NCBI GenBank assembly: GCA_907163375.1
Contig: CAJQUW010004615.1
Coordinates: 1-64,000, forward strand
Length of the DNA: 64,000 nt
Source: Prostheceraeus crozeri
Lineage: Eukaryota > Platyhelminthes > Polycladida > Euryleptidae
Reading direction: 5' to 3'
Within the stretch, counting starts at the first letter, position 1. The number at the start of each line of letters is the position of its first letter. The notes below the pieces were generated by a model, which made no database searches, had not been told where the DNA came from, and was given only the letters and a program-made list of their open reading frames with translations. The position numbers and the translations under genes are program-made. Below, piece after piece: positions 53,155 through 64,000 of this stretch.

Positions 53155-54290
53155 ATTGGCAGAAGGAGCAAGTAGTCGGCAATGGGAAGCAAATAGTAGT
53201 TATTGGGAGGCAAACTATCGGTATAGGGAAGCGAGCAGTTATTATTGAGAAGCGAGCTGTCGGCATTTGGAAGCGAGCTGTTGGTATTGGGATGCCAGCT
53301 GTTGGTATAGGGAAGCGAGCAGTTGGTATTGAGAAGCGATCTGTCGGTATTGGGATGCCGGCTGTCGGTATAGGGAAGCGAGGTGTCGGCATTGGAAGCG
53401 AGGTGTTGGTATTGGGATGCCGGCTTTCTTTATAGGGAAGCGAGGTGTCGGTATTTGGGAGCGAGGTGTCTGCATTGGAAGCGATCTGTCGGTATTGGGA
53501 TGCCAGCTGTCGGTATAGGGAAGCAAGCTGTCGGTATTGGGATGTCAGCTGTCGGTATAGGGAAGCGAGGTGTCGGCATTGGGATGCCAGCTGTCGGTAT
53601 AGGGAAGCGAGGTGTCTGCATTTGGAAGCGAGCTGTCGGTATTGGGATGCCAGCTGTCGGTATGGGGAAGCGAGGTGTCGGTATTTGGGAGCGAGGTGTC
53701 GGCATTGGGAAGCGAGCTGTCGGTATTGGGATGCCAGCTGTCGGTATTGGGAAGCGAGGTGTCGGCATTGGGATGCCAGCTGTCGGTATAGGGAAGCGAG
53801 GTGTCGGCATTTGGGAGCGAGGTGTCGGCATTGGAAAGCGAGCTGTCGGTATTGGGATGCCAGCTGTCGGTATAGGGAAGCGAGGTGTCGGCATTGGGAA
53901 GCGAGCTGTCGGTATTGGGAAGGGAGCTGTTGGTATTAATGTTTTTTTAAAGCGAGAGATTGTTCATGGAAGTGAACTGTCGGTATTGCTGCGCTGGTGT
54001 AGGGAAGTGATGTCTGCATCACTAAAGGCAGTGAGTGGTCGGACGCGATCTGTCGATTTTGGGAAGAGATCTATCGGTGTTCTTATGAGGAAGCGAGATG
54101 TCGGTTTTGCTGGTGTAGTGAAGCGATGTCTGCTTAACCTAACGTATAGAGCAGTCGATGGAGGGAGGCGATCTGTCGATATAGGGAAGGGAGATGTCGG
54201 CTTAGATATGCGAGCTGTCGATATAGGGAAGAGAGATGTCGTCTTAGATATGCGAGCTGTTGATATAGGGAAGGGAGCTGTCGGGGAAGC
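53155..54290. repeat. 21-bp minisatellite with 7-codon periodicity
   Basis: Units of type GTCGGTATTGGGATGCCAGCT and GTCGGTATAGGGAAGCGAGCT alternate, 21 bp each, tightly from about 53155 to 53935 and more loosely to about 54290. Because 21 is a multiple of three, frames stay open on both strands. The plus frame 53383-54441 gives 352 codons with repeats VGIGMPA/VGIGKRG and a Lys/Glu-rich end. I see no promoter, signal or homologue, so coding is doubtful. Confidence 0.88.
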
Positions 54291-54441
54291 GAGTTGTTGG
54301 CAGCAGGATGAAAGAAAAACATGGAAAGGAGAGAAAATTAAGAAAGCGAGCGAAGGGAAGAGAGTGGTTGAGAAAGAAGAAGAAGAGGTGGCGACTGTCA
54401 CACTGACAGTGAATAAAGAGGAACTGAAAAGAAAGAGATGA

Positions 54442-55665
54442 GACAAGAAGAAAAGTTTCCCAACAAGAATTTTCCTAGAAATTTATTCTCCTACCCTTTG
54501 TGACTGCACATACGCTACTCCCTGAGCGTGGATGAGCGACTCTGTCACCATAGCAACGTCACAGTGTTTAGGAGGAAGCTGTCGAAAAGAGGGAACATGC
54601 GTTCTGCTCTCCCTGTTTCTATCCCTTCTTGCTTTCCAGCGCCTCTGTGACACGCATTGCTGGCTACGACAGTCGCCACTCGACCGAACCTGTGAACTTT
54701 GACCCGCCACTCACGTCGACCTCCAACATCTCAGCACGACTGAGGTAAGTCCAAGAAGTGAATAGGGAGCTTTCAGTGATGATTGACAGTGAGAAAGTGT
54801 GAAGAATCTTGATCGCTGAAGTCATGGAGGAGGGGGGGAAGGTCTGGGAGAAAGAAGGGACAACAGATGGTCAGGCGCCACTCTCTTGAGGAGCTATTAT
54901 CTCTTCACAAGAGAGATGCAATACATCGTGCGATTGTAAGTAGGCCGGGGACCGATACTACATGCAGATCTGCGTGTATATAGGTACATCTTTTATGAAA
55001 TAGTGCTGTTGGCACTATCATAAACAGATGTATCGCACATTCAATTTGTTGGTGACAACAGCAGAGGCGCGAAGCCCTTCTCAAATAATCATTACATCCA
55101 GTGCAAGAAGTTGGATTGACCTGGAAATAAGGACTTAGTCATTTACATCAACTCATTGCATTCCGTGAGGGTGGGAATATATTTAACAGATGCTGAAAAA
55201 ATTTCAGGATGCATGATTGACCAGCATTAGGAAAAAAGAAATTTAAAATATAAGTTGCATGTACATGTACACACGAAATAGTTTAAGCATCACTGTACGT
55301 AGAGTCTGCATATAGTCAACTGAGGACTGGTGAGGAGCACCTACACTTACTACAAAGTTGCTGAAACAGAGAATTGGCAAATGGTTTGGCCAACACAGTA
55401 ATTGAGTGGGTAATTGTGACATCGAGAATAGGCATTTAGCCGATCCACCAATCGGAGTCTGCTTGAGGTACAAGGAAGTCACAATAAGATGCCCCAAAGT
55501 CAGGCGCTAATTCTTCTCAATACATGTTGTGCGGACAACGTGAATTTTCAGACCCACTTCGCCTCAGGCCCACTTAGAAAAAGCCCGGGCGGCTGATTAT
55601 TAGCGATTTATATAGGATTCATCGTTTTAATATCTAATATTGAATCTATAGGTATATAAATAGAC
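54442..55665. other. No gene seen
   Basis: Host-like sequence with no recognisable features. Confidence 0.4.
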
Positions 55666-55669
55666 CTTG

Positions 55670-55880
55670 TTTATGCTCAGAAACACATTAGGCGCGGTAC
55701 CTTTGTTCCACGTGACGACTTGCTATTTATCCCACTCTCATTTTTTTGTGCGGACCGTTTGGCAAGAGTGCAGAGTGCATCCATTTTAAAAACCTTAAGT
55801 TTGACCGTACTCAGATTTGTACCACGGTCTCCACGACGCAACATGAACACTCTACCAGAAGGCCACATCAGCCATTCGAT
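55670..55880 (-). mobile_element. tRNA-derived SINE, family 2, copy 1
   Basis: Read on the minus strand: GATGTGGCCTTCTGGTAGAG (A box), GTGGTACAAATC (weak B box), then GCACTCTGCACTCTTGCCAAA, ATGAGAGTGGGATAAAT and CGCCTAATGTG. Same family as 62320-62540. Confidence 0.75.
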
Positions 55881-56979
55881 TATGAACGATTAGTGCAATT
55901 GTCAGCGATGCGTTGGAGTTGGATCTTTGTCATTAGCTAATTGTTCAGCAATATATACGTAGTGGTAGTTGATGACCAAGTGATAAGGATCTTCATCCAT
56001 TCAAATTAATAAATATGGTAATAAAACGTTACCATTAGACGTTTTTCCAATTATAAGATATGCATGGCAGTAAAACCAATCATTGTTATTGATATCTTTC
56101 TGATTTTAATTGCCAGCAATTACAATTTCGAGACTCCTCAATTGCACACACGTGTTGCTTATTGTATCTCGAGAACGATATTCGAATTCCATAATCTACG
56201 CTTAATGGATGGCATTATTTCTAGATCACGTAAGAGGTGCCTCTGATTTGCGTGGTTCCTGCGTGTGTGTGTAATAAGAGGACAACTGGGATGTGTATTC
56301 ACTTCTGCCAGTATCAATGCCACGTGATTTGCATCAAGATATTCTCTGATAGTAATAAATACTTTGATTTAGTGACTGTCTAGCACAGAAGTTATCCACA
56401 GAGTGAAATCATGACCGGTAAGGAGACTTTCAATCATGACATTGTGATATCTTGGACAAATGCTATACATTTCCTTTTGAATTCCACATCTCCGCTTGAG
56501 ACCTTGAAGTCAAATCTACACATTCTCTCAAAGAGAGCGGAGAGTCCTTACAGCAATCATAACCACTGTTGATGAGGATGGCGCCTTTTAAAATCATAGT
56601 GTTTGTTAGAAAGCACATCGTTTAGATTTATTTAAATTGACATTCTGAGCATAAAAGTGACAGTCTTTTTCAGAATGTCTGAGGACTGCTGTTCTGAATG
56701 GCTACCGCCTGTGTTATGTTGATATTACTGTGACATTGGAGTTTCTCTGTTCACTGTCGCCATTCAAGAACAGACCTCTGTGGCACCAGTAGTGGAAATT
56801 GTTAGGAAACACTGTTCTTAGAAGAAATATGCATCTCAAAAAGAAAGTAATGGAAGTGCAACTTTGTTTTGTTTAAAATAGTTTATAGAAACTGATTTAT
56901 ATTCATGCACTTGTAATTTTCAGGAACTTCTCTAGAAGTCCCTACTAATTTTAGATCAAAGACAGTCCACAGACTAATA
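55881..56979. other. No gene seen
   Basis: AT-rich sequence without recognisable features. Confidence 0.4.
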
Positions 56980-57627
56980 CAGTGCATCTTCGATTATCCG
57001 GATGGTCAAAACTCAAGAGGTCAGTCAAAGATTCGGATAAGCGAAATATCCGGATAAGCGAATTTTTAATTGATTACATTTGATTATATACCAAGATCCC
57101 CGTAGAATATGATCTACATATATCCATATAATCTGTATGTATATATCCATCCTGGATATCTACCTAGAACGTAATACTTGATATATTTGATTCCGATTCT
57201 TCGACTGTTTAATGAAATTATGAGCATCAATTGTACATGTTTGCTATATATTCACTGTCGTTCCTATTAAAGCACATAAATGCACATACACAAACAATGA
57301 CCGTGAACTGAGGCCATGAATTGAAAGGGCTTTATCAGAGCTGTATCCCAGCTTTGACTATCATGCACAACCTACTTAAGAATGCTCCAATCATCTAGCT
57401 GCTTGCCTATTATTTGACTGTGGCGAGAACCGCACATTGAGCAAAAATTAATTGCTGGTAAAGCAAGAGTACTTCGTGTATGTATTGCCTAAAAAGGAGA
57501 GCAATGCTAAAATGAACATTCGATTTCATGTATGTGCATGTACATGTTTTGATGGAATCAGGGAGAATCGAACGGATTCTGAAATTGCGTCCGGATAATC
57601 GAAATCCAGATAATCGAAGATGCACTG
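56980..57627. mobile_element. Pogo/Tigger-like MITE (648 bp) with TA target duplications
   Basis: CAGTGCATCTTCGATTATCC at the left end and the inverse of CAGTGCATCTTCGATTATCT at the right, flanked by TA (56978-56979; 57628-57629). Subterminal CGGATAAGCGAA repeats are present. Non-coding. Confidence 0.88.
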
Positions 57628-60162
57628 TACTTCTATTGAATAACTCAATTGATTAAAAATGTTCTGTTCTTACGACTGCAGCATGCGGTTTATAAATAGA
57701 AAAGTGTGTACCACAGTCTTTTTGTTCGACAAAATATCTATAAGAAACGTCTTTTTCATCGACGGCTCTTACGCAGAATTCTATGACCCATTTCTTTAAT
57801 ACGTTCATTTGTTCGAATAATTGATCATCGGATATCAGTGTCTTACTTGGATCATTTGTGGCATAATTCCTTAACCTTGAAATCTATCTATCAAGGTAGG
57901 GCAAAAGTCTTGGGCCAAGACTTGGGAAAATACCCTAACCCCAAGTCCAAGTTAATAAATGAGTAGAATCAAGTAAACGAAGTATACATTCTTTGTATTT
58001 TGTGCTGGCATGAAGATTCTTCAAGGCCAAAATCCTTGATATTAGTGAGATTTTTTTATTGCAATAGCTGTAATTAGGAGCCCAAGTACATCTATTACGT
58101 TACAAAGTTATCCTTCAATTTTGCGAAGTGACATGCTAACTGAAGATTTTTTATCTAATGATGATTGAAATACCCATCGCTCATAACAAAGTAATTATTT
58201 TCATTTTATCATTCAGAAATATAAGCAGACTTAATCAATAATATTGCTGCGTAGTGCTTGTATGGTTCAACATTTTAGAATACGAAATTCAAATGAATTC
58301 ATTTTTAAATGAATGTCGGCTGTCGCAGACTACATACAGATGCGAAGATATAAAATACATGAAATATATAAAAATTCAATATGCGCAAATGCAACAAAAT
58401 ACATTTGAGCTTACAGCAAATACAGTGTGCACGAACTTGCAATACATGGTGAAATAGCTAATGACCACACGTATTATTTGAGATATTCTGTGAATTGAGT
58501 GGAATTTTGATAAAAATCAGACCATCATGCTCTCATCATGTAGCTCTCTTAAAATTCAAATCAAAATATCATTTTTTATTACTTGATTTGTATATATGAG
58601 GCATTAACAGAAACCCTAGTTTTGTATCACTTACGTAAGGTCGATCCATAACCCAACATGATATACGATATTCATTAATTTGCTACCGTAATTCGATAAG
58701 ATAAACCGTAGCTATCATTGCATATCGAATTATTTTAGATATTATTTAGTTATATTTGTTGTATTTTCAGAATCTTTTAGATTATGATATAAATAAAAGT
58801 CAAGAGACATAACAACTTTTACACTTAGGTGTGGAGGTCATGAACCGCTTTCCTACACCCATTTACGCACGCCTCTATGTCGGACATACATAAACATAGA
58901 TAATGCATGCATCATTATTGCACGTATACAAAATACACGTTGAAGTCGGGGAATATTCAATAAAAGCCGATATTTATTACTTTTTATAGGTAAATATTAT
59001 TTGGCGTGTCATAGAAAAACAAAAAGCATGTTTTGAAACAAGCCAAGCTTTTTGAACACTTAATCAGAAATTAATAGAGGAAATATTATCATTTCGGCAT
59101 CAACAGAAAAACATATATCCCCAAGCCGAGATGAATTTTTGGTTGGCGAAATTGCGAGAATCACCGGTTACATGTACCCATTCGAAATTTTGAGAAAACT
59201 TCGAGCTGGTTCTTCATCAACTCATTTTCACGTGAGAAGAAAAGATGAAAAACATGAGAGTGTGACAGTATAGCGGTCTCTCACATGCAACGTCGACAAA
59301 TCTTGAAAGATTTAAGAGGATGGGCTTTAGGCAAGTGATAACTCGATACGCAGTTATCTACAACTGTCTAATTAATCAGTACTTGGAAACTGCGCTGAGA
59401 GAGAAGGCGATGGCTGTCAGTCATACAAGTTGTCAAGAGATTGAATAGGGGCGCTAATTGTCACCAAAAACAAAACCTCACGACCTAATTTCCATTTGAA
59501 CTCAAGACTTAGATTGACACCTTATCCATCAACAACTCTCGTGGGAAAGTCTATGAGAATATGACGGAATTTTACAGACAGATCTGTCGGAGGAGATGCA
59601 GGGGATGGTGGAAAAGGCCAACGAACTAGAAATAGAAAATCGTGTTGATGAGAATTCATTTCAGTGGTAAATGTATCCACATGGACTGATTCCCTGGATC
59701 AAAGTTTATAGCAGGGAGATATCCATGGTTATAGAATGATATTCATGATTTCAACTCCGTGATTTTCAACTGATGGCTTTGAAAAGATGTCTATGAAATG
59801 AAAGTGATGTTTCGTTTGAGCACGTATTATCACAATGATGTCAGGAATGCGGTGATCATGTCATTTCAAATTATCAACAAAGCTTCCATATTACTGCTCC
59901 GCGTTGCGGCTTCACTCCATCACTTGTATACATGTAGTTCTACAATGTATGGAATGTTGTCAGATCAAATACCATGTAAAATATGTGGGTCTTGTAGGGC
60001 TTGAAGTCTACAACACCAGGTTGTCCTGAGCTATTGCTCAATGATGATGAAATACACATACATAATTGTGAAGAAAATGAAATTAAAAAATAATAAAAAA
60101 TAAAATGATTGTGAAGCGTAAGATCCATCAATGCAGACATACTGGGTCTCAAGAGTTTTTAG
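57628..60162. other. No gene seen
   Basis: AT-rich sequence without recognisable features. Confidence 0.4.
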
Positions 60163-60430
60163 TTGGTGGGGTAGCTCAGTTGGTTAGATGCCACCCTTGA
60201 CGGCTGTATAAAAGGTATTGGGTTTGAATCTGTCCACCTTGGGAGGTGCCTGTAACCCTAGCCTGGTGAGAGTTGTCATGTGCGTGGAAGTTGTCGCACC
60301 TTGCTAGTGAGCATGACTTCGTGCCGTGAATAGGAAGGAGTGGTAGTATAAAAAAGACAGCGACAGAAGGAGCTAGTAAGTGATCAGATGAAATCTCAGT
60401 GAGTAATTCAAAGCTTAATAAAGGTCATGC
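60163..60430 (+). mobile_element. tRNA-derived SINE, family 3
   Basis: It starts GGTGGGGTAGCTCAGTTGG (good A box) and has GGGTTTGAATC (B box, one mismatch). The body with CCTGGTGAGAGTTGTC and GAGCATGACTTCGTGCC ends near AATAAAGGTCATGC. It is not a functional tRNA: the anticodon arm does not fold properly. A single copy is seen in this window. Confidence 0.65.
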
Positions 60431-61719
60431 TCCCCCTAGAAGGTTTCAGATACATTCACCAATGACAATCGTCTGTGATTGAAAACATGTCCCTTAAGAA
60501 GGGACATGTTCGGAAAGGTGGACTGTGGTCACATCGAGTCTATTTACTAATTTGCGACTTTTTCTGCTTGGACGTGACTCGCCCTGACGAGATCAAACAG
60601 TGAAACTACCCTTCTGTTTGATATAATCACAGCAGTCATTCTCATAGTTATTTAGCTATTATTTTCCTTTTTAATTGTGATCATTACATGGTGGTTAGAC
60701 AATATTTCTACGATGTACTGTATATATCTAGAAATTGAGTTTAAAATTTGAGTCTATGTTCACAAGTTCACTGTTCATTTGCTAGTATGTATGGCAGCTG
60801 AGTAAAGTTCTCATAACATAGTGAAATCTCTTCAGCTATTATCTTTAAAAGATAATAATAAATCTTGGTTTTTTTTCTATCCCGCTTTTCAAACCGTCAT
60901 AATGTACCCACATACCAAATTTTCGACTACAATTCTACAGACAGGGGCACTCTGTTAGCGTGTGGCTGTTGTCACGTAATCGTGTCGTATGATGAATGAC
61001 ATGAAGTTGCAAAAAAAATACGGCATTTATCTTAGTTATGAGATCAGAGAACAGATCAGCATTATATAGGTTTATTTATAATACAAATAATGTGAACATG
61101 AAGATGATATTCCAGACATACTGTTCACTGGAGAATATCAAAAAAAACTTCAATTGGACAGAGCAGTCAATTAGCTGAATGATGCTGGACTTGCATACTT
61201 CAGTTAAATGTAACAGAACGCTATGTTTCATACAGCTTGAAAAATGAGTAGATCTACATGTATGAACTATAATAGGATTTAAGTGTTAGCACATTATTGC
61301 AGACATGCAAATCTGCCTTGTAAGACAACGATGCTGAATACTGAACAAACTAGCCTTCTTAGATTCTGAAAACATCTACTTGTGATGATGAAGAATGCAT
61401 CTGATGTACTCATGCAGAGACACTTCTAGACTCATGTGAAGTTAGCGTAACAACCTTCATCTTTAAACTTGAATCTCTTGATAACGACTGATGATTTGTG
61501 TAATCTGAGCCCAGATTCATGATCAGGAGGAATCTCGCTGCAATAAATAATGGCTCCGCTAGGGAGTTCCGCCAACTTCACACACGTCGTTTATGCTATG
61601 TTCGTATAGCCCTGCTCCTCCGTTATTATGTACAAAATGACAAATTATGATTCTACTAGTTAGAGCTCGAAGCATGACGACGTATTTTGAAATGTCCGAT
61701 CTAACTGATTGGTGATAAT
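60431..61719. other. No gene seen
   Basis: AT-rich sequence without recognisable features. Confidence 0.4.
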
Positions 61720-62184
61720 CAGGGACACGAATTTTCCGCGGGCCGCGGAATTCCGCGGGAAACCGCGGAATATGCATCATGCCGCGGAAAAATGAGAAAA
61801 TGAAATTTTCTAAGCTTTTATATGATATATCGAACGTCAAAATCGGTGATTGCTTCAATACGTTAGAATTATTTCAAATATTTCATTTATTTCACTACGT
61901 AAGTCAATTTTATTTTGATTTCGTTGTATTCAATAAATTTTTCTAGTTGCATTTGTGTTCGCATTTTTTGTAAATATCTTGTCATGCAAGTACCTGTTTC
62001 CGTATCGAATTATATGCTATAGCAATGATTGTTGTCATTTTTATTTTCTAATTGGAGAAGAAAAAAAATCGTCTTAACCTTTTTTCTTGACTTTGCGCAA
62101 ATAGCAGCATTTTTATTACCGCGGAATTTCGAGTTTTCCACCGCGGAATTTCGAGTTTTCTACCTCGGAAAATTCGTGTCCCTG
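61720..62184. mobile_element. hAT-type MITE (465 bp)
   Basis: CAGGGACACGAATTTTCCGCGG at the left end and the inverse of CAGGGACACGAATTTTCCGAGG at the right. Flanks GTGATAAT and GTAATAAT match at 7 of 8 positions. Internal CCGCGGAATT repeats near both ends. Confidence 0.85.
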
Positions 62185-62319
62185 GTAATAATTAAATGAC
62201 AGCTTAAGTCGTCAGTACACATGACATGCCGTCATTATTCAAGTTTGCAACTGAAACTATTGATTGTAATTCCTCGATTTTATCAAACAATCAATTGCAA
62301 TTCTTCGACTTGATTGAAC

Positions 62320-62540
62320 CGGCGCTGTGGCCTTGTGGTAGAGTGTTCGCTCTGCGTCCGAGAGACCTTGGTTCAAACCTTAGTCGGGTCAAACCTAAGA
62401 CTTTTAAAATAAGTACACTCTGCATTCTAACTAAACACTCGGCACAAAAAGAATGAGAGTGGGATGAATACCAACTCGGCCACATGGAAGAAAGGCTCCG
62501 TGCCTAATGTGCTTCCGAGTACAAACAATGTTCATTCATT
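62320..62540 (+). mobile_element. tRNA-derived SINE, family 2, copy 2
   Basis: GCGCTGTGGCCTTGTGGTAG (A box) and TTGGTTCAAACC (B box), then the same body as the copy at 55670-55880 (CACTCTGCATTCT, AATGAGAGTGGGAT, GCCTAATGTG). Confidence 0.78.
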
Positions 62541-64000
62541 TTTCATTTTATCAATCACTTAATCGCGATTCTCTGACTTCATCAATCGGTTTCACCTCAC
62601 TTAGCGGAAATTTCGGCCGCTGTCTCATGTCGTTTGTCCATCATATTTACTTAGCGATCATGTTTTCGTAGCCTATATACTACACAGTATTTAATGTTTT
62701 AATAAATAGAGCTTAATTTAATGCAGCAAAAATTTAATGTCTAAAACATAAACGCTATCATATTCAAAATTGCTACAATTTTGCATAGCGCTACATCATA
62801 AAATAGATAGCACACGTGGATAAAGTTAAATTCTTTTATTTATTTATTTATTTACAGGCTATTTATTTCTTATTGCAATAAATCAAAACTTCGATGTTCC
62901 ACTTTGAGCATTTTGCCTTGATTATCGAATGTCTTGCTATCCTCATTGATGTTTTAGCTGAAGGATAATAAGAGTCAATGAATGTTTACTTTGTTCAGTA
63001 TGACGTCAGATTTGCAGACCTGATCAAAAGTGTTAACAACAATTTCAAGAAGGGTATCATCTCCCTTTGCCGATTGCCAGGTCTGCAATTCATCAACATA
63101 TTTACGAGATATTGACGCGACTTTCTGATACACACTTGGAAGATAAATGTTTTTTTTTACTTTGCTCATCCTGAATTTTAATCTAATGTTGAATAGCCAT
63201 ACCTGAGATGAAAAGTTCATACTGTGTGTTGCACTTTTTAAGGTAAAAAATTTACTGATACTGCAACTGTCACGGTGTGAACATTCTTGAAGATCCCGCG
63301 TATGCACAAAATTATGATGCATTTTGTTAAGGCTATCAACAATGTCATCACTCTCTTGAACCGACTTCGATCCACATAACTTACATACACTTTGGGTCTT
63401 ACGCTTTCAAGCATTCGTTGTTCAATGATTCTTTATTCTTTAGCATTTACAAATGTGCACCTACAAAACGAGTACTTGGTGGATGTTTCTCTGAACAATT
63501 CATCACTTTTCTGATAGCAGTTGACAACTTTTTATAAATCCATACTTTGTTCAATAAAACTGCTGAAGCAAGGTATTTCAGTCATCTGATTCAATGAAAC
63601 TCACGAATTGAAATTCAAGAATGACAAATGATTGAATCATCTTGTGTTTCATAATTTGTCCATCCCTGGACGAAATGATAAAACAAGTCATCACTGATGA
63701 TAGCTCTCACGTAGCCAAGACGATGACAGTAATCCGCTGTCTGTTATCTCAGTGTGTTCCGAGCCGATTATAGCGAACATTAGGGCAGCTCGGATTATCA
63801 CATCTACCATCAGCACACACACGCTAATGTTTGGCACCCACGGCTGGCCCCCGCATTAAGCTGACCACTTGGCGTGCCAGGAGGCGGAGCAATGGTGATG
63901 AGCCGAAATGAGGAGTTGATAGCCTTTAGACAGTTGCGTAAGACACGTGAGGATGTAGAAAGAGGGCAGATGTCTTTTGCAGATGGTTGAAGTCATTCCG
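62541..64000. other. No convincing gene
   Basis: AT-rich sequence up to 63330 (including a TTTATT-rich run near 62836). A 115-codon minus-strand frame at 62975-63322 has no recognisable domain. The last 250 bases are more GC-balanced but show no feature I can name. Confidence 0.4.

Noticed and set aside
60163-60240. tRNA gene with A and B boxes
   Set aside because: The cloverleaf does not close and a non-tRNA body follows, so it is treated as a SINE head.
62975-63322. 115-codon minus-strand frame
   Set aside because: No recognisable domain, promoter or neighbouring exon; length is within chance for this sequence.
1-64000. CRISPR arrays, bacterial operons or riboswitches
   Set aside because: The tandem repeats lack unique spacers of fixed length, and the sequence is eukaryotic.

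Overview
The window looks like animal (metazoan) nuclear DNA. It is AT-rich, carries short introns with GT...AG borders, AATAAA poly(A) signals and CCAAT/TATA promoters, and is packed with animal-type transposons: mariner, Tc1, hAT, pogo-like MITEs, Penelope-like retroelements and tRNA-derived SINEs. I cannot name the species. An aquatic invertebrate is plausible, but that is a guess.

Bases 1 to about 18,660 hold a large, gene-dense, virus-like mobile element of the Maverick/Polinton superfamily, of the kind related to C. elegans F54H12.2/F54H12.3. Its gene set is a family-B DNA polymerase with two N-terminal introns, a chromodomain retroviral-type integrase, an A32/FtsK-like packaging ATPase, an adenain-like cysteine protease, an F54H12.2-like major capsid candidate, two paralogous 'WEVGV' structural genes, small basic GG-motif structural proteins, RING-like zinc proteins, a DEDD-exonuclease-like protein, two tandem PC4-like proteins, and a clear two-repeat TATA-binding-protein (TBP) homologue. 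Both ends carry a mirror-image early module: two CCAAT boxes 17 bp apart, a TATA box, then an ATG directly followed by a roughly 67-nt intron, with about 70% identity between the two introns. The structural genes are packed head to tail, often with overlapping stop and start codons (TAATG, ATGA, ATGGATAA). They are preceded 23-40 nt upstream of the ATG by the motif ATGCAAA. A private TBP together with a shared motif in front of late genes suggests a self-encoded late transcription programme; this is the most interesting thing in the window. The copy shows damage: a frameshift inside the polymerase, and interruptions in both WEVGV genes. No complete terminal inverted repeat is visible. The left side starts inside 206-bp tandem repeats and the right side fades into repeats with G-runs.

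From about 18.7 kb to 64 kb I see no convincing host gene. The region is a mosaic of repeats: three copies of one tRNA-type SINE, two of a second and one of a third; a mariner with matching ends and TA duplications; a Penelope-like fold-back element with hammerhead-ribozyme-like motifs, split by a Tc1 insertion; a second head-to-head Penelope-like insertion with a 13-bp target duplication; a pogo-like MITE, an hAT MITE and a 2.9-kb hAT element in a row (44.1-48.4 kb); further MITEs near 57 and 62 kb; and minisatellites of 38, 56 and 21 bp. The 21-bp array leaves long reading frames open on both strands, which are probably artefacts of the repeat.
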